Assembly: GCF_018688315.1 (NCBI RefSeq)
Contig: NZ_CP061315.1
Span: 310,001-374,000, forward strand
DNA from: Polynucleobacter sp. AP-Kolm-20A-A1
GTDB taxonomy: Bacteria; Pseudomonadota; Gammaproteobacteria; Burkholderiales; Burkholderiaceae
Reading direction: 5' to 3'
DNA length: 64,000 nucleotides
Positions 17,158-24,717 of the stretch are shown piece after piece. The translations under genes and the position numbers were made by a program. The notes under the pieces were generated by a model. The model saw nothing but the letters and a program-made list of their open reading frames with translations, did no database searches and was not told the DNA's origin. The first letter of the stretch is position 1. Every line of letters begins with the position of its first letter.

Positions 17158-17736
17158 ATGACGCAATTAGATGCTGCACAAGTTAAAGAGATTCGCACTG
17201 CTGTTTTAGGTGCGGCCGCCAAAGTTCCTGGAGCACTGATTGGACTTGGTATTTTGTTCATCGTATTGGGCATGATTGGAGTGGCGGGTCAGGTATTGTT
17301 TTCTTTGGTATCGGTAAATGTTTTGGGAATCTTCCTGTTTGCTGGTGGCTTGCTTCAGGCGATCCATGCATTTAAATCTGCAGGTTGGAAAAGTGTTAGC
17401 GTGCAAATGATTTTTGCTGTGATGTATATCGCTGTAGCAATTTATGTTTGGGCTTTCCCAATTCCAGCGCTTGAAGCGATTACTTTGTGGCTTGCCGCCA
17501 TTTTCTTTATTACCGGCTTCTTACGTTTGGTTGCTGCATTTCAGCATCGCCATTTTGCTGAGTGGTTCTGGTTGGCTTTATCTGCTGCAATCTCGATTTT
17601 GATGGGCGTGCTCATCATGAACAACTTCCCGGCTGCCAGCTTATGGTTGCCAGGCCTGTTGATTGCCGTTGAATTGCTTTTGCAAGGTTGGTCATTATTC
17701 TTTATGGGCTTAGCAGCACGCTCACTCACGAAGTAA
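17158..17736 (+). CDS. HdeD/DUF308 family membrane protein
   Basis: The 192-residue protein has six predicted helices in three pairs, the DUF308 repeat pattern of HdeD-like proteins. HdeD is linked to acid resistance in E. coli at high cell density. Elsewhere these proteins are only loosely tied to membrane stress. N-terminal residues (about 1-20) are soluble. It is followed after 32 bases by the small lysine-rich protein gene, which might be cotranscribed. Confidence 0.75.
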   Translation: MTQLDAAQVKEIRTAVLGAAAKVPGALIGLGILFIVLGMIGVAGQVLFSLVSVNVLGIFLFAGGLLQAIHAFKSAGWKSVSVQMIFAVMYIAVAIYVWAFPIPALEAITLWLAAIFFITGFLRLVAAFQHRHFAEWFWLALSAAISILMGVLIMNNFPAASLWLPGLLIAVELLLQGWSLFFMGLAARSLTK

Positions 17737-17768
17737 ATTAGTAAAACAGGGATCTAAGGCGCATTCTT

Positions 17769-17999
17769 ATGGCAATGAAAAAAACCGATCTGTACAAGAA
17801 TTTGGCCTTAGCTACTGCTCAGCGCATGAAGAATGCAGCTAAGGCACCCAAGCTTGGAACTGCTGAAGAAAAAGCAAAATCCAAAAAAGAGTTGGCAGAG
17901 TCAAATCCTTTGCTCGCATCTTTGATGGGCAAAACCAAGGCGAAGCCTGTTAAGCCTGCCAAGCCAGCTAAGACCGCTAAGCCAGCCAAGACTAAGTAG
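17769..17999 (+). CDS. Small basic lysine/alanine-rich protein with a KPAK-repeat tail
   Basis: The 76-residue protein has a helical, Lys/Ala-rich N-terminal part with NLALATAQRMKNAAKAPKLG and a C-terminal tail of short KPAK/TAK repeats, like the tails of histone H1-like or AlgP-like bacterial proteins. The strong positive charge suggests nucleic-acid or acidic-surface binding, but this is inference. The gene starts with ATG at 17769 and lies between the HdeD-like and TonB-receptor genes. I do not know a named family for it. Confidence 0.6.
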   Translation: MAMKKTDLYKNLALATAQRMKNAAKAPKLGTAEEKAKSKKELAESNPLLASLMGKTKAKPVKPAKPAKTAKPAKTK

Positions 18000-18030
18000 T
18001 ATCGATTCGATTTATTTCTTTTTTGAATAT

Positions 18031-20196
18031 ATGAGCATGAGATTGAAGCCGAAGGATTGTGTTTTTATTCTCGGCTTTATTTCTCAAGCAGCAGTGTCAT
18101 GGGCGCAAATTGCGCCACCCCCAGATTACGATCAAAAGTTAGGCGACATGGTTGTTAATGCAACTCGTTCAGGAACGCCTCTGGACGAAATGTCTTTGAA
18201 CACCACCATCTTGACCAAGGAAGTGCTGGAGTCTTCGCCTGATCAAACCATTGATCAAGTGTTGAAGAACGTGCCGGGCGTCTTCTTAAACGATGTACCT
18301 TATTACCAGAAGGATCCAACAGGGCAAAGCATCAATGTGCGCGGCTTGGGCTATGGCAGAACTCTAGTATTGATCGATGGACTCCCAGCCAATGATGCTT
18401 TTTATGGAACGGTGCAGTGGAATTTAGTACCCATGTCTTCGATTGAGTCTGTGGAGTTTGTGCGCGGCGGGGTTTCTAGCTTGTACGGCAACTATGGCAT
18501 GGGCGGTGTAATTAATATCAATACCAAAAACCCTAAAAACAGTTCTCAAGATGTATCGGCAAGTATGGGTTCATTTGGCACAGGCAATGTGGCCGCCTCT
18601 AAAGACTTGATTGTTTCCGATGCGGTGCAAATGCGGTTTTCTGCGGATTACTTTTCAAGCGAAGGGTTTCAAAACTACGCAACGATCTCGCCAGGGTCGC
18701 CAAGCAATATTAAAAATGGCATGGGTACCGATGCAGCCAAGAATTCCAATGTCCGTTTGCAAAATTACTTTAAGCCAACGCAAGATACCAATGCCTTTCT
18801 CAGGATGGGCTACAGCACCATGGCAGATCAGAGTAATAACTATGCCATTGCCCCCAACTTGATACAGACTGCAGATGTAGCAGGCGGCTCCACAACCAAT
18901 CTGGATGTTAATAAAAAAGTTCAGATGAATATCTATTATCAGAACACGAACTTTTATAAACAAACTGCCAATAACTTATCCACCGTACCTTACAAGCCTT
19001 ACATCAACGCCAATTACACAGACCCATATTCAACACTTGGTGCATCGGCACAGTACACACATGATTTGAAAGCTGCCGGAATTGACCAGTACATTATTGG
19101 GGTGGATGCCAGAAACATTTCTGCATCCAATCAAACGAATAATCTCAGCCCTGTTGGTGCCGTTAGCTCCGTAAGCTATGCGCAAGGTCAACAAAATTTT
19201 TATGGCCTGCTGGGTCAAATTAAATCAAAGGCCAGCGCGATTCCACTGGAGGCTACATTAGGTGCGCGTGTTGATGTGTGGAATAGTCAAACACCAACTT
19301 CGTATAACGCCGGCGCCAATGGTGTCAACCCGGTTTATCAAGGCATACCAAATCAAAGTAAAACTCAAGCAAGCCCAACATTAGGCTTGCTATATAAGGC
19401 AACACAAAATTGGGATTTGCGTAGCGCTGCCTATCAAGCGTTTCATGCACCTAGTATGAACAACACATTACGCAGTTACGGTAACTCTGTTAGCGGCTAC
19501 TCCCTAGCAAACCCGAACTTAACACCTGAAACTATGACGGGCTATGAGGTCGGAACCGACTACCGATGGAAGGGTGGTTTTGCGCAGCTCACTGCTTTTA
19601 ATAATTACATTCAGAATGCCATCGCTAGTTACAAAATCACCAGCGCTAATTGGGCGTTTGCAAATGGACTGTGTAGTTCATCGGGACTTTCTGGGTGCTC
19701 TCAAAACAGTACGACCCCTGGCTATACCAATGTGAGTTACTACACCAATCAGCAGAATTTACAAAGTCGCGGTCTTGAACTGCAATATCACCATGATTTA
19801 AATAGTCATTGGGCTGTAGATGGTGGCTATACCTACACTAGAACAGTGTTGACATGGACCGCTACCACCGACCCAATTAATGCTCAGGTTGGCGGCGTTC
19901 CGATGAATATGGCTAATGCGGGCGTCACCTACTTCCCAGTTCCTGAGGCAAGCCTGACGACCACTGTTCGTTATGTCGGCAATTCGTGGATGTCAACAGG
20001 CACTCTTCCGGTCCCCGCTTATGCGGTGGTAGGTCTGAAAGCGAATTACCAGGTAACACCTCAAGCCACAGTATTTGCTTCCGTTGTGAACTTACTGAAC
20101 CGCCAATATGTCACCTTCAATATTGCCTCCCAGGCTACGGCATATCAGGCCGGCATGCCCCAGGCGTTCACTGTTGGTGCGCGCCTTACCTTCTAG
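18031..20196 (+). CDS. TonB-dependent outer-membrane receptor
   Basis: The 721-residue protein has a signal peptide (ending near SWAQ), a TonB-box-like segment at about residues 36-45 (GDMVVNATRS), a plug domain with QSINVRGLGYGRTLVLIDGLP and SSLYGNYGMGGVININT, and a long beta-barrel ending in TVGARLTF with the terminal phenylalanine. Size is in the normal range. The ligand is not visible. It is followed by a PQQ-type dehydrogenase and a cytochrome c, so uptake of PQQ (as for E. coli PqqU/YncD) or of a sugar-like substrate is a reasonable idea. No Fur box is visible upstream. Start ATG 18031 lacks a clear ribosome binding site. Confidence 0.9.
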   Translation: MSMRLKPKDCVFILGFISQAAVSWAQIAPPPDYDQKLGDMVVNATRSGTPLDEMSLNTTILTKEVLESSPDQTIDQVLKNVPGVFLNDVPYYQKDPTGQSINVRGLGYGRTLVLIDGLPANDAFYGTVQWNLVPMSSIESVEFVRGGVSSLYGNYGMGGVININTKNPKNSSQDVSASMGSFGTGNVAASKDLIVSDAVQMRFSADYFSSEGFQNYATISPGSPSNIKNGMGTDAAKNSNVRLQNYFKPTQDTNAFLRMGYSTMADQSNNYAIAPNLIQTADVAGGSTTNLDVNKKVQMNIYYQNTNFYKQTANNLSTVPYKPYINANYTDPYSTLGASAQYTHDLKAAGIDQYIIGVDARNISASNQTNNLSPVGAVSSVSYAQGQQNFYGLLGQIKSKASAIPLEATLGARVDVWNSQTPTSYNAGANGVNPVYQGIPNQSKTQASPTLGLLYKATQNWDLRSAAYQAFHAPSMNNTLRSYGNSVSGYSLANPNLTPETMTGYEVGTDYRWKGGFAQLTAFNNYIQNAIASYKITSANWAFANGLCSSSGLSGCSQNSTTPGYTNVSYYTNQQNLQSRGLELQYHHDLNSHWAVDGGYTYTRTVLTWTATTDPINAQVGGVPMNMANAGVTYFPVPEASLTTTVRYVGNSWMSTGTLPVPAYAVVGLKANYQVTPQATVFASVVNLLNRQYVTFNIASQATAYQAGMPQAFTVGARLTF

Positions 20197-20226
20197 GCAA
20201 TTAAACATATAGCAAACATAGGGCAT

Positions 20227-20240
20227 TACCCTAGGGGGTA
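20227..20240. promoter_or_regulatory. Candidate operator TACCC-N4-GGGTA before the PQQ-type dehydrogenase
   Basis: Inverted 5-base arms (TACCC and GGGTA) enclose TAGG, and a GGG/CCC-rich stretch follows (GGGGG at 20234-20238 and CCCCC at 20247-20251 can also pair). It lies between the TonB-receptor stop and the dehydrogenase start. A two-component regulator of the NarL/FixJ type is a guess from the shape. Confidence 0.4.
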
Positions 20241-20320
20241 TGGGTAGCCCCCTTTGCAAAAGAGTGATTAAATAGGCGCTGAAGTCAGAATAAATATTAA
20301 AAAATTTGGGAGATTTATAA

Positions 20321-21577
20321 ATGAAAGCAATGAATAAGCCGGCGATGAATAAGTTCATCCCATTGGCAGCTGCTTTATTGGCAACCTCAGTGATTGGTCT
20401 ACAGGGTTGCTCTACCGGCACCAATACTGCTGCGGGTGCTGCGCAGCCTGCTCCAGCTTGGAAGCAGGGTATGGGCGCAGATATGTCTAGTTCTAAGTTA
20501 GCCCCTATGGCTGGCAAGATGACTGCTACACCAGCAAACGAGATTCCACTTAACACCTTAAAGATGCCCCCAGGTTTCAAGATTGAGGTTTATGCAGCGG
20601 GCATTCCTGGCGCTCGTGAAATGGCGATGGGTGACAACGGAAAAATTTATGTTGGAACACGTGGCATTGGTCGCGTTTATGAAGTCAGCAATAACGGCAA
20701 AGAGCGCACTAGCCGCATAGTGGTTGATAAATTGGTGCAGCCATCTGGTGTTGCTTATAAAAATGGATCGCTCTATGTGATGGCGATTGACAAAGTGTTG
20801 CGCTACGACGGCATCAGCAAGAATCCAAATGTTGCTGCAGTTGATTTAACTTCGAAGTTCAACTTGCCACCAGAGCAGCACCATAACTGGAAGTACTTGG
20901 CCTTTGGCCCAGACGGCAAGCTATATGTTCCATTTGGAGCGCCTTGCAATATCTGTGAGTTGCCAACTCCCGAGTATGCGCAGATTCGTCGTTATAACCC
21001 AGATGGATCCGGTATGGAGGTGCTCGCTACTGGAGTACGTAATACCCAGGGCTTTGATTGGCATCCGATCACCAAACAACTCTGGTTCACAAACCATGGG
21101 CGCGATTGGATGGGCGACGATAAACCAAACGACACGCTCAATATCCTCACTAGCAAAGGTGAAAACTTTGGCTTCCCTTATTGCCATCAAGGCGACTTGC
21201 CAGATGACAAAATCATCAAGCCAAATGCCTGCGAAGGTGTAACTAAGCCGGTAGCGTTGTTGGGTGCTCATGCTGCGGCAATGGGCATTAAGTTCTACAC
21301 AGGCAATATGTTCCCGCCAGAATATAAAAACGTGGCTTTCATTGCACGCAAGGGCTCTTGGAATCGTAATGTCAAATCAGGCTACGACGTTGTTACTGTA
21401 AAAGCCGATGCTGATGGTAAGAACGCCAAGATCACACCTTTCATTACTGGCTTTATGAATCCAGCAGATCAATCGTTCTGGGGTCGTCCTACATTCTTTA
21501 TACAGTTGCCTGACGGCTCTTTGTTGCTTAGCGATGAACAGTTAGGTGCAATCTACAGAATTACGTATAAGAAATAA
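20321..21577 (+). CDS. PQQ-dependent sugar dehydrogenase/sorbosone dehydrogenase-like lipoprotein
   Basis: This 418-residue protein has a lipoprotein signal (basic start, hydrophobic core, lipobox LQGC at about residues 27-30) and then a six-bladed propeller typical of sGDH/L-sorbosone dehydrogenase proteins. Family blocks seen are PPGFKIEVYAAGIPGAREM, HHNWKYLAFGPDGKLYV, NTQGFDWHP and GENFGFPYCH. These enzymes use periplasmic PQQ to oxidise aldoses, sorbosone or related aldehydes. Ribosome binding site GGGAG precedes the first ATG, and other ATGs follow in frame. Substrate is unknown. The cytochrome gene downstream is its likely electron acceptor. No PQQ biosynthesis gene is in the window. 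Confidence 0.82.
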   Translation: MKAMNKPAMNKFIPLAAALLATSVIGLQGCSTGTNTAAGAAQPAPAWKQGMGADMSSSKLAPMAGKMTATPANEIPLNTLKMPPGFKIEVYAAGIPGAREMAMGDNGKIYVGTRGIGRVYEVSNNGKERTSRIVVDKLVQPSGVAYKNGSLYVMAIDKVLRYDGISKNPNVAAVDLTSKFNLPPEQHHNWKYLAFGPDGKLYVPFGAPCNICELPTPEYAQIRRYNPDGSGMEVLATGVRNTQGFDWHPITKQLWFTNHGRDWMGDDKPNDTLNILTSKGENFGFPYCHQGDLPDDKIIKPNACEGVTKPVALLGAHAAAMGIKFYTGNMFPPEYKNVAFIARKGSWNRNVKSGYDVVTVKADADGKNAKITPFITGFMNPADQSFWGRPTFFIQLPDGSLLLSDEQLGAIYRITYKK

Positions 21578-21601
21578 GGCAAGAAATAAGGCAAGAAATA
21601 A
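21569..21601 (+). repeat. 12-base tandem repeat (AAGAAATAAGGC) spanning a stop codon
   Basis: Two full copies (21569-21580 and 21581-21592) and a 9-base partial copy (21593-21601). The first copy includes the last Lys-Lys codons and the TAA stop of the dehydrogenase gene. Each copy repeats an in-frame stop. It probably arose by slippage. Confidence 0.75.
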
Positions 21602-21631
21602 AACAAAAACAGTATTGGTATAAAAGTACTA

Positions 21632-22216
21632 GTGTTAATTAAATTGCTAAAAATAGCGGCGTTACTTTCGGGGCTTTATCTCTCCACCGGTACGCCGCTT
21701 TCTTATGCTCAAAATGTAAGCGCTAAATTAGCGGTTTGCGCTGCTTGTCATGGCGCTGATGGTAATTCGACTATGTCGGGTGTGCCGTCATTAGCAGGTC
21801 AACCAAAAGTCTTTCTTGAAAATAACCTCATCATGATTCGAGAGGGCATTCGAGACATTCCTGCGATGAAGGGTCAGCTAGATGGTTTGACCGATCCTCA
21901 GATTATTGCGTTGGCGAAGTTTTATTCTGCTCAAACGCTTAAGCCTGTACCAGGGCAGCGTGACGATGCTCTTTATGAGCGAGGCCAAGTACTTTCTAAG
22001 CAGGCACTCTGTGGAACATGTCACTTGCCTGATTATGTGGGTCGGGAGCAAATGCCGAGATTAGCTGGGCAGCGAGAAGATTACTTGTTACACACCATGC
22101 GCCAGTTCCGAAATAATCAAGCAACTGGGCGCGATACCATCATGGCGGCCTCTTTGTATGGCATGAATGATGATGATCTTAGGGCTATCGCCCAGTACTT
22201 ATCCCAATTAAAATAA
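21632..22216 (+). CDS. Diheme c-type cytochrome, c4-like
   Basis: The 194-residue exported protein has a signal peptide (to about residue 26) and two heme-binding motifs: C36-A-A-C39-H40 and C127-G-T-C130-H131. Each half is followed by methionine-containing segments that can supply the axial ligand (MKGQLDG and MAASLYGM). This is the two-domain layout of cytochrome c4, a periplasmic electron carrier. The start is GTG at 21632. The gene directly follows the PQQ-type dehydrogenase gene and most likely takes its electrons to the respiratory chain. Confidence 0.88.
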   Translation: MLIKLLKIAALLSGLYLSTGTPLSYAQNVSAKLAVCAACHGADGNSTMSGVPSLAGQPKVFLENNLIMIREGIRDIPAMKGQLDGLTDPQIIALAKFYSAQTLKPVPGQRDDALYERGQVLSKQALCGTCHLPDYVGREQMPRLAGQREDYLLHTMRQFRNNQATGRDTIMAASLYGMNDDDLRAIAQYLSQLK

Positions 22217-22297
22217 GATTTTTATCAGCTTATCAAACTACTTTACCCAGAGTCTTAAGGTAAATATTGATGCGTCGCCTATAAGTAGATTATTTCA

Positions 22298-23362
22298 TTG
22301 CAAGCAAAAAACCATTTTTTATTCATTGATTTCTTAAAGGTCTTCGCAGCCCTTTTAATCATTCTTCATCATTTGTCGAGCTATGGCCAAATTGCTGAAG
22401 ATGCTCGCTCTGTATTACCTGGTGTCATGACCTGGCTTTTTGAGTATGGCCGGTATGCGGTTCAGATCTTCTTGGTGATGGCGGGTTATTTAGCTGCACA
22501 ATCCTTAAGTCGATATGCAGAGAATAAATTTAGTGCGCATCGTCTACTCAAAATCATCCTCAATCGTTATCTGCGACTATTTGCGCCTTATGCTGCGGCA
22601 CTAGCCTTTACGATACTTTGTGCCTATATTGCACGCTTTTGGGTAAATGATGAATTCGTTGGCGAATCCGAAACACTATCCCAATTTTTAGCGCACCTCT
22701 TTTTTATCCAAGGCATCTTGGGTTTAGATTCAATTTCTGCCGGCGCTTGGTATATCGCAATTGATTGGCAGCTGTATTCAGTGCTCGCTATCTTGCTGAT
22801 TACTTTCTCTTCCTATCAGGCAGTGATCTGGGTGATCAGTATTCTGGCGGTTGCTTCGCTATTAATCTTTAATCGCTCGGCTAGCTATGAAGCCTATTTC
22901 GTTTACTTTATCGGCTCTTATGGATTAGGCGTTCTAGCTTATTTAGCTAAAGAGTTTCAGAATCAAGGCGTCAATCGCTTGGCCAAAATTAGTCTTGTGC
23001 TAATTGGCATGGTGATTGTGATTTCTTCTTTTCAAGAAGTTTGGCTACGCAATTTCTTAGCCTGGTTTGTAGCCATTGTCTTGTTATTATGGGGTAGTAC
23101 TTCCTATCCATCTCAATTGCGAGATAAAGCATTATTTCTCAAGGCAATCTCTTGGGGCAGCAAGCGCTCTTACTGCGCCTTCTTAATTCACTTTGCTTTT
23201 ATCTTGCTTGCGAACACGGTGTATATCGCAAGCGACTTGCACCAACATGAAAGTGGTGCATTGGCTTTATTGATGATGCTGTCAGTGGTGGTATGCAGTA
23301 CGATTGCTTCCAACTATCTGTACCGATGGATTGAGCTGCCATCGATGAAGCTTAAGGTATAG
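22298..23362 (+). CDS. Acyltransferase 3 family membrane protein
   Basis: The 354-residue protein has about ten helices and starts with FIDFLKVFAALLIILHHLSSYG. The acyltransferase-3 family has a catalytic His in that first helix. The later RYLRLFAPY block and an AGAWYIAIDWQLY segment also fit the family. Such proteins O-acylate sugars of lipopolysaccharide, capsule or peptidoglycan. The TTG start at 22298 is the only fitting start and has no clear ribosome binding site. It follows the cytochrome gene after 81 bases, so a functional link with the oxidation module is uncertain. It is not near the glycan locus at the start of the window. Confidence 0.85.
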   Translation: MQAKNHFLFIDFLKVFAALLIILHHLSSYGQIAEDARSVLPGVMTWLFEYGRYAVQIFLVMAGYLAAQSLSRYAENKFSAHRLLKIILNRYLRLFAPYAAALAFTILCAYIARFWVNDEFVGESETLSQFLAHLFFIQGILGLDSISAGAWYIAIDWQLYSVLAILLITFSSYQAVIWVISILAVASLLIFNRSASYEAYFVYFIGSYGLGVLAYLAKEFQNQGVNRLAKISLVLIGMVIVISSFQEVWLRNFLAWFVAIVLLLWGSTSYPSQLRDKALFLKAISWGSKRSYCAFLIHFAFILLANTVYIASDLHQHESGALALLMMLSVVVCSTIASNYLYRWIELPSMKLKV

Positions 23363-23379
23363 AAATTACTCTAGATCCT

Positions 23380-23907
23380 CTAGAGCCCCATATCCTTTAA
23401 GACGCGGAAGATTTCTCGATAAGCCTTAGGCGGCTTGTTTTGTTCTTTCTCTTTGCGTGCATTGCGAATGAGGGTGCGCATATTCTGAATATCCATATCC
23501 GGATATTGCTCAATCATCTTGGTAAAAGCTTCATCATTGGCAATGAGGCGATCACGATAGCTTTCTAGGAAATGCAATTTAGCTGTTTCAGCTTTGCTCA
23601 CACCCTGAATAGCATCTAACCTTTTTTGAATGGCATCTAGCTCTTCTTCATCTAAAAAGCGCATAAGTTTGCCAAGGTATTGTTTATGGCGTCTGATGGC
23701 CTCAAAACTCTTAATCTTGTTAGTCTCTGCAATAGCCGTCTTAATGGCTTCATCCAAAGGTATGGATTTGAGGGCATCGCTACTCAGGGCTGCCAAGACT
23801 TCCGCCAATTTTTGGCGTTCGGTCATTTGGCGCTTTAGCTCTGATTTGCTAGGGCCTTCATCGGCTTCAACCAATTTTGGCGTGCGATTCTTCTCATTAA
23901 TGTGCAT
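23380..23907 (-). CDS. darP: Ribosome-associated protein DarP (YjgA)
   Basis: This 175-residue, charged, mostly helical protein aids late 50S ribosomal subunit maturation. Family motifs are SKSELKRQMTERQKLAEVL near the start, FEAIRRHKQYLGKLMR in the middle and AYREIFRVLKDM at the end. Length matches. It lies tail to tail with the acyltransferase gene, with a small 7-base-arm hairpin over its stop, and just downstream of the toxin-antitoxin pair. Confidence 0.88.
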   Translation of the reverse strand: MHINEKNRTPKLVEADEGPSKSELKRQMTERQKLAEVLAALSSDALKSIPLDEAIKTAIAETNKIKSFEAIRRHKQYLGKLMRFLDEEELDAIQKRLDAIQGVSKAETAKLHFLESYRDRLIANDEAFTKMIEQYPDMDIQNMRTLIRNARKEKEQNKPPKAYREIFRVLKDMGL

Positions 23908-23939
23908 TTGGCTATTTTAGACGGGTATTGGCCTTGCAA

Positions 23940-24257
23940 CTATTCTTTACTAATTTTCTGCTTTAAGAGCTTTAGGTCTGCACTAGAGAATAACTGGCTT
24001 CTGCCGACAATTGATGTAGGTTTTAATCTGCCAGATTGAACGTGCCTTCGCAGGGTGGGAAGTGACACCTCTAAAAACTCCGCGGCTTCTTCTGCTGAAA
24101 AAGTCGCATTTCTTAGATGCCCAAATACTTCCTCATGGGTATAGTTCGTCTCCTGGAAAGCATTTATCGCAATTAGAGAGAAAAATTTGATGCGCTCTTT
24201 TGATGGCATTTTTTGTACGTGAACAAATAAATCCTCTGCGGTCATGTATTGAGTCAT
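23940..24257 (-). CDS. Excisionase-like helix-turn-helix antitoxin (probable)
   Basis: The 105-residue protein has a helical N-terminal extension (about 1-50) and a C-terminal winged HTH: FSAEEAAEFLEVSLPTLRRHVQSG, with recognition-helix residues SLPTLRRHV and a wing with GRSQLF. MerR/excisionase-type domains of this form serve as antitoxins for RelE/ParE-type toxins. The gene follows the toxin gene after 40 bases on the same strand, an inverted order compared with classical relBE. It would bind the toxin and repress their shared promoter. The assignment rests on the pair. Confidence 0.65.
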   Translation of the reverse strand: MTQYMTAEDLFVHVQKMPSKERIKFFSLIAINAFQETNYTHEEVFGHLRNATFSAEEAAEFLEVSLPTLRRHVQSGRLKPTSIVGRSQLFSSADLKLLKQKISKE

Positions 24258-24263
24258 ATTTAG

Positions 24264-24285
24264 ACTTCACTTTCTGAATTGAAGT
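24264..24285. repeat. Hairpin-forming inverted repeat between toxin and antitoxin genes
   Basis: ACTTCA at 24264-24269 pairs with TGAAGT at 24280-24285 across a 10-base loop. It lies in the 40-base gap between the toxin gene and the antitoxin gene. It could influence antitoxin translation or be an operator. The evidence is only the symmetry. Confidence 0.35.
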
Positions 24286-24297
24286 GGCTTAACTTTT

Positions 24298-24600
24298 TCA
24301 TTTGAATCGAATAGATTTTTTCAATTGCGTATAAAAATTTTCATGTGACCCAATTTGGCAAAATTCAATCCAGGTTATTTCCGTTGCACCCGTAAAGCTG
24401 TCAAATTGATAGGCCATCAAATACTCCTGCGTATTAAAGCGAAATTTATAAACAAACATTCCTTGTAAATCACCTTGCTTTTGTTGGCCTATCCCAGGGT
24501 CATTGCATACCTCATCTACCCTGATTTCAATTGCCAATTGCAAGGGCTTAGAGGCCTTTTTTACAAACTGTGCAAAGGCTCGTTTATAGGTAACTTTCAT
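24298..24600 (-). CDS. RelE/ParE-fold toxin (probable)
   Basis: The 100-residue protein has the RelE-fold pattern: an N-terminal strand and helix (KVTYKRAFAQFVKKA), a central helix, and strand-rich GDLQGMFVYKFRFNTQEYLMAYQF followed by an ITWIEF strand. Such toxins cleave ribosome-bound mRNA or poison gyrase. No catalytic residue can be picked with confidence. It is the first gene of the pair with the HTH gene downstream. The pair is isolated between darP and an oxidoreductase gene and could have arrived by transfer. Confidence 0.7.
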   Translation of the reverse strand: MKVTYKRAFAQFVKKASKPLQLAIEIRVDEVCNDPGIGQQKQGDLQGMFVYKFRFNTQEYLMAYQFDSFTGATEITWIEFCQIGSHENFYTQLKKSIRFK

Positions 24601-24717
24601 GATCTTATATTAGATCAATAATGACTCTATATCAAATCAACAAAAATGACAAGAAATACCTGATTTTTTGTATTGGTAAATAATAGGATCAGACCAGATC
24701 CATCTAACGCCAAGACC

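Noticed and set aside
20092-20580. Minus-strand open frame of 162 residues across the TonB-receptor end and the dehydrogenase start
   Set aside because: It runs antisense to two strong genes and across their promoter gap and terminator-like sites, with no protein-family features.
23369-23385. Hairpin CTCTAGA-TCC-TCTAGAG over the darP stop
   Set aside because: Arms are short and no U-tract follows on either strand, so I do not call it a terminator.
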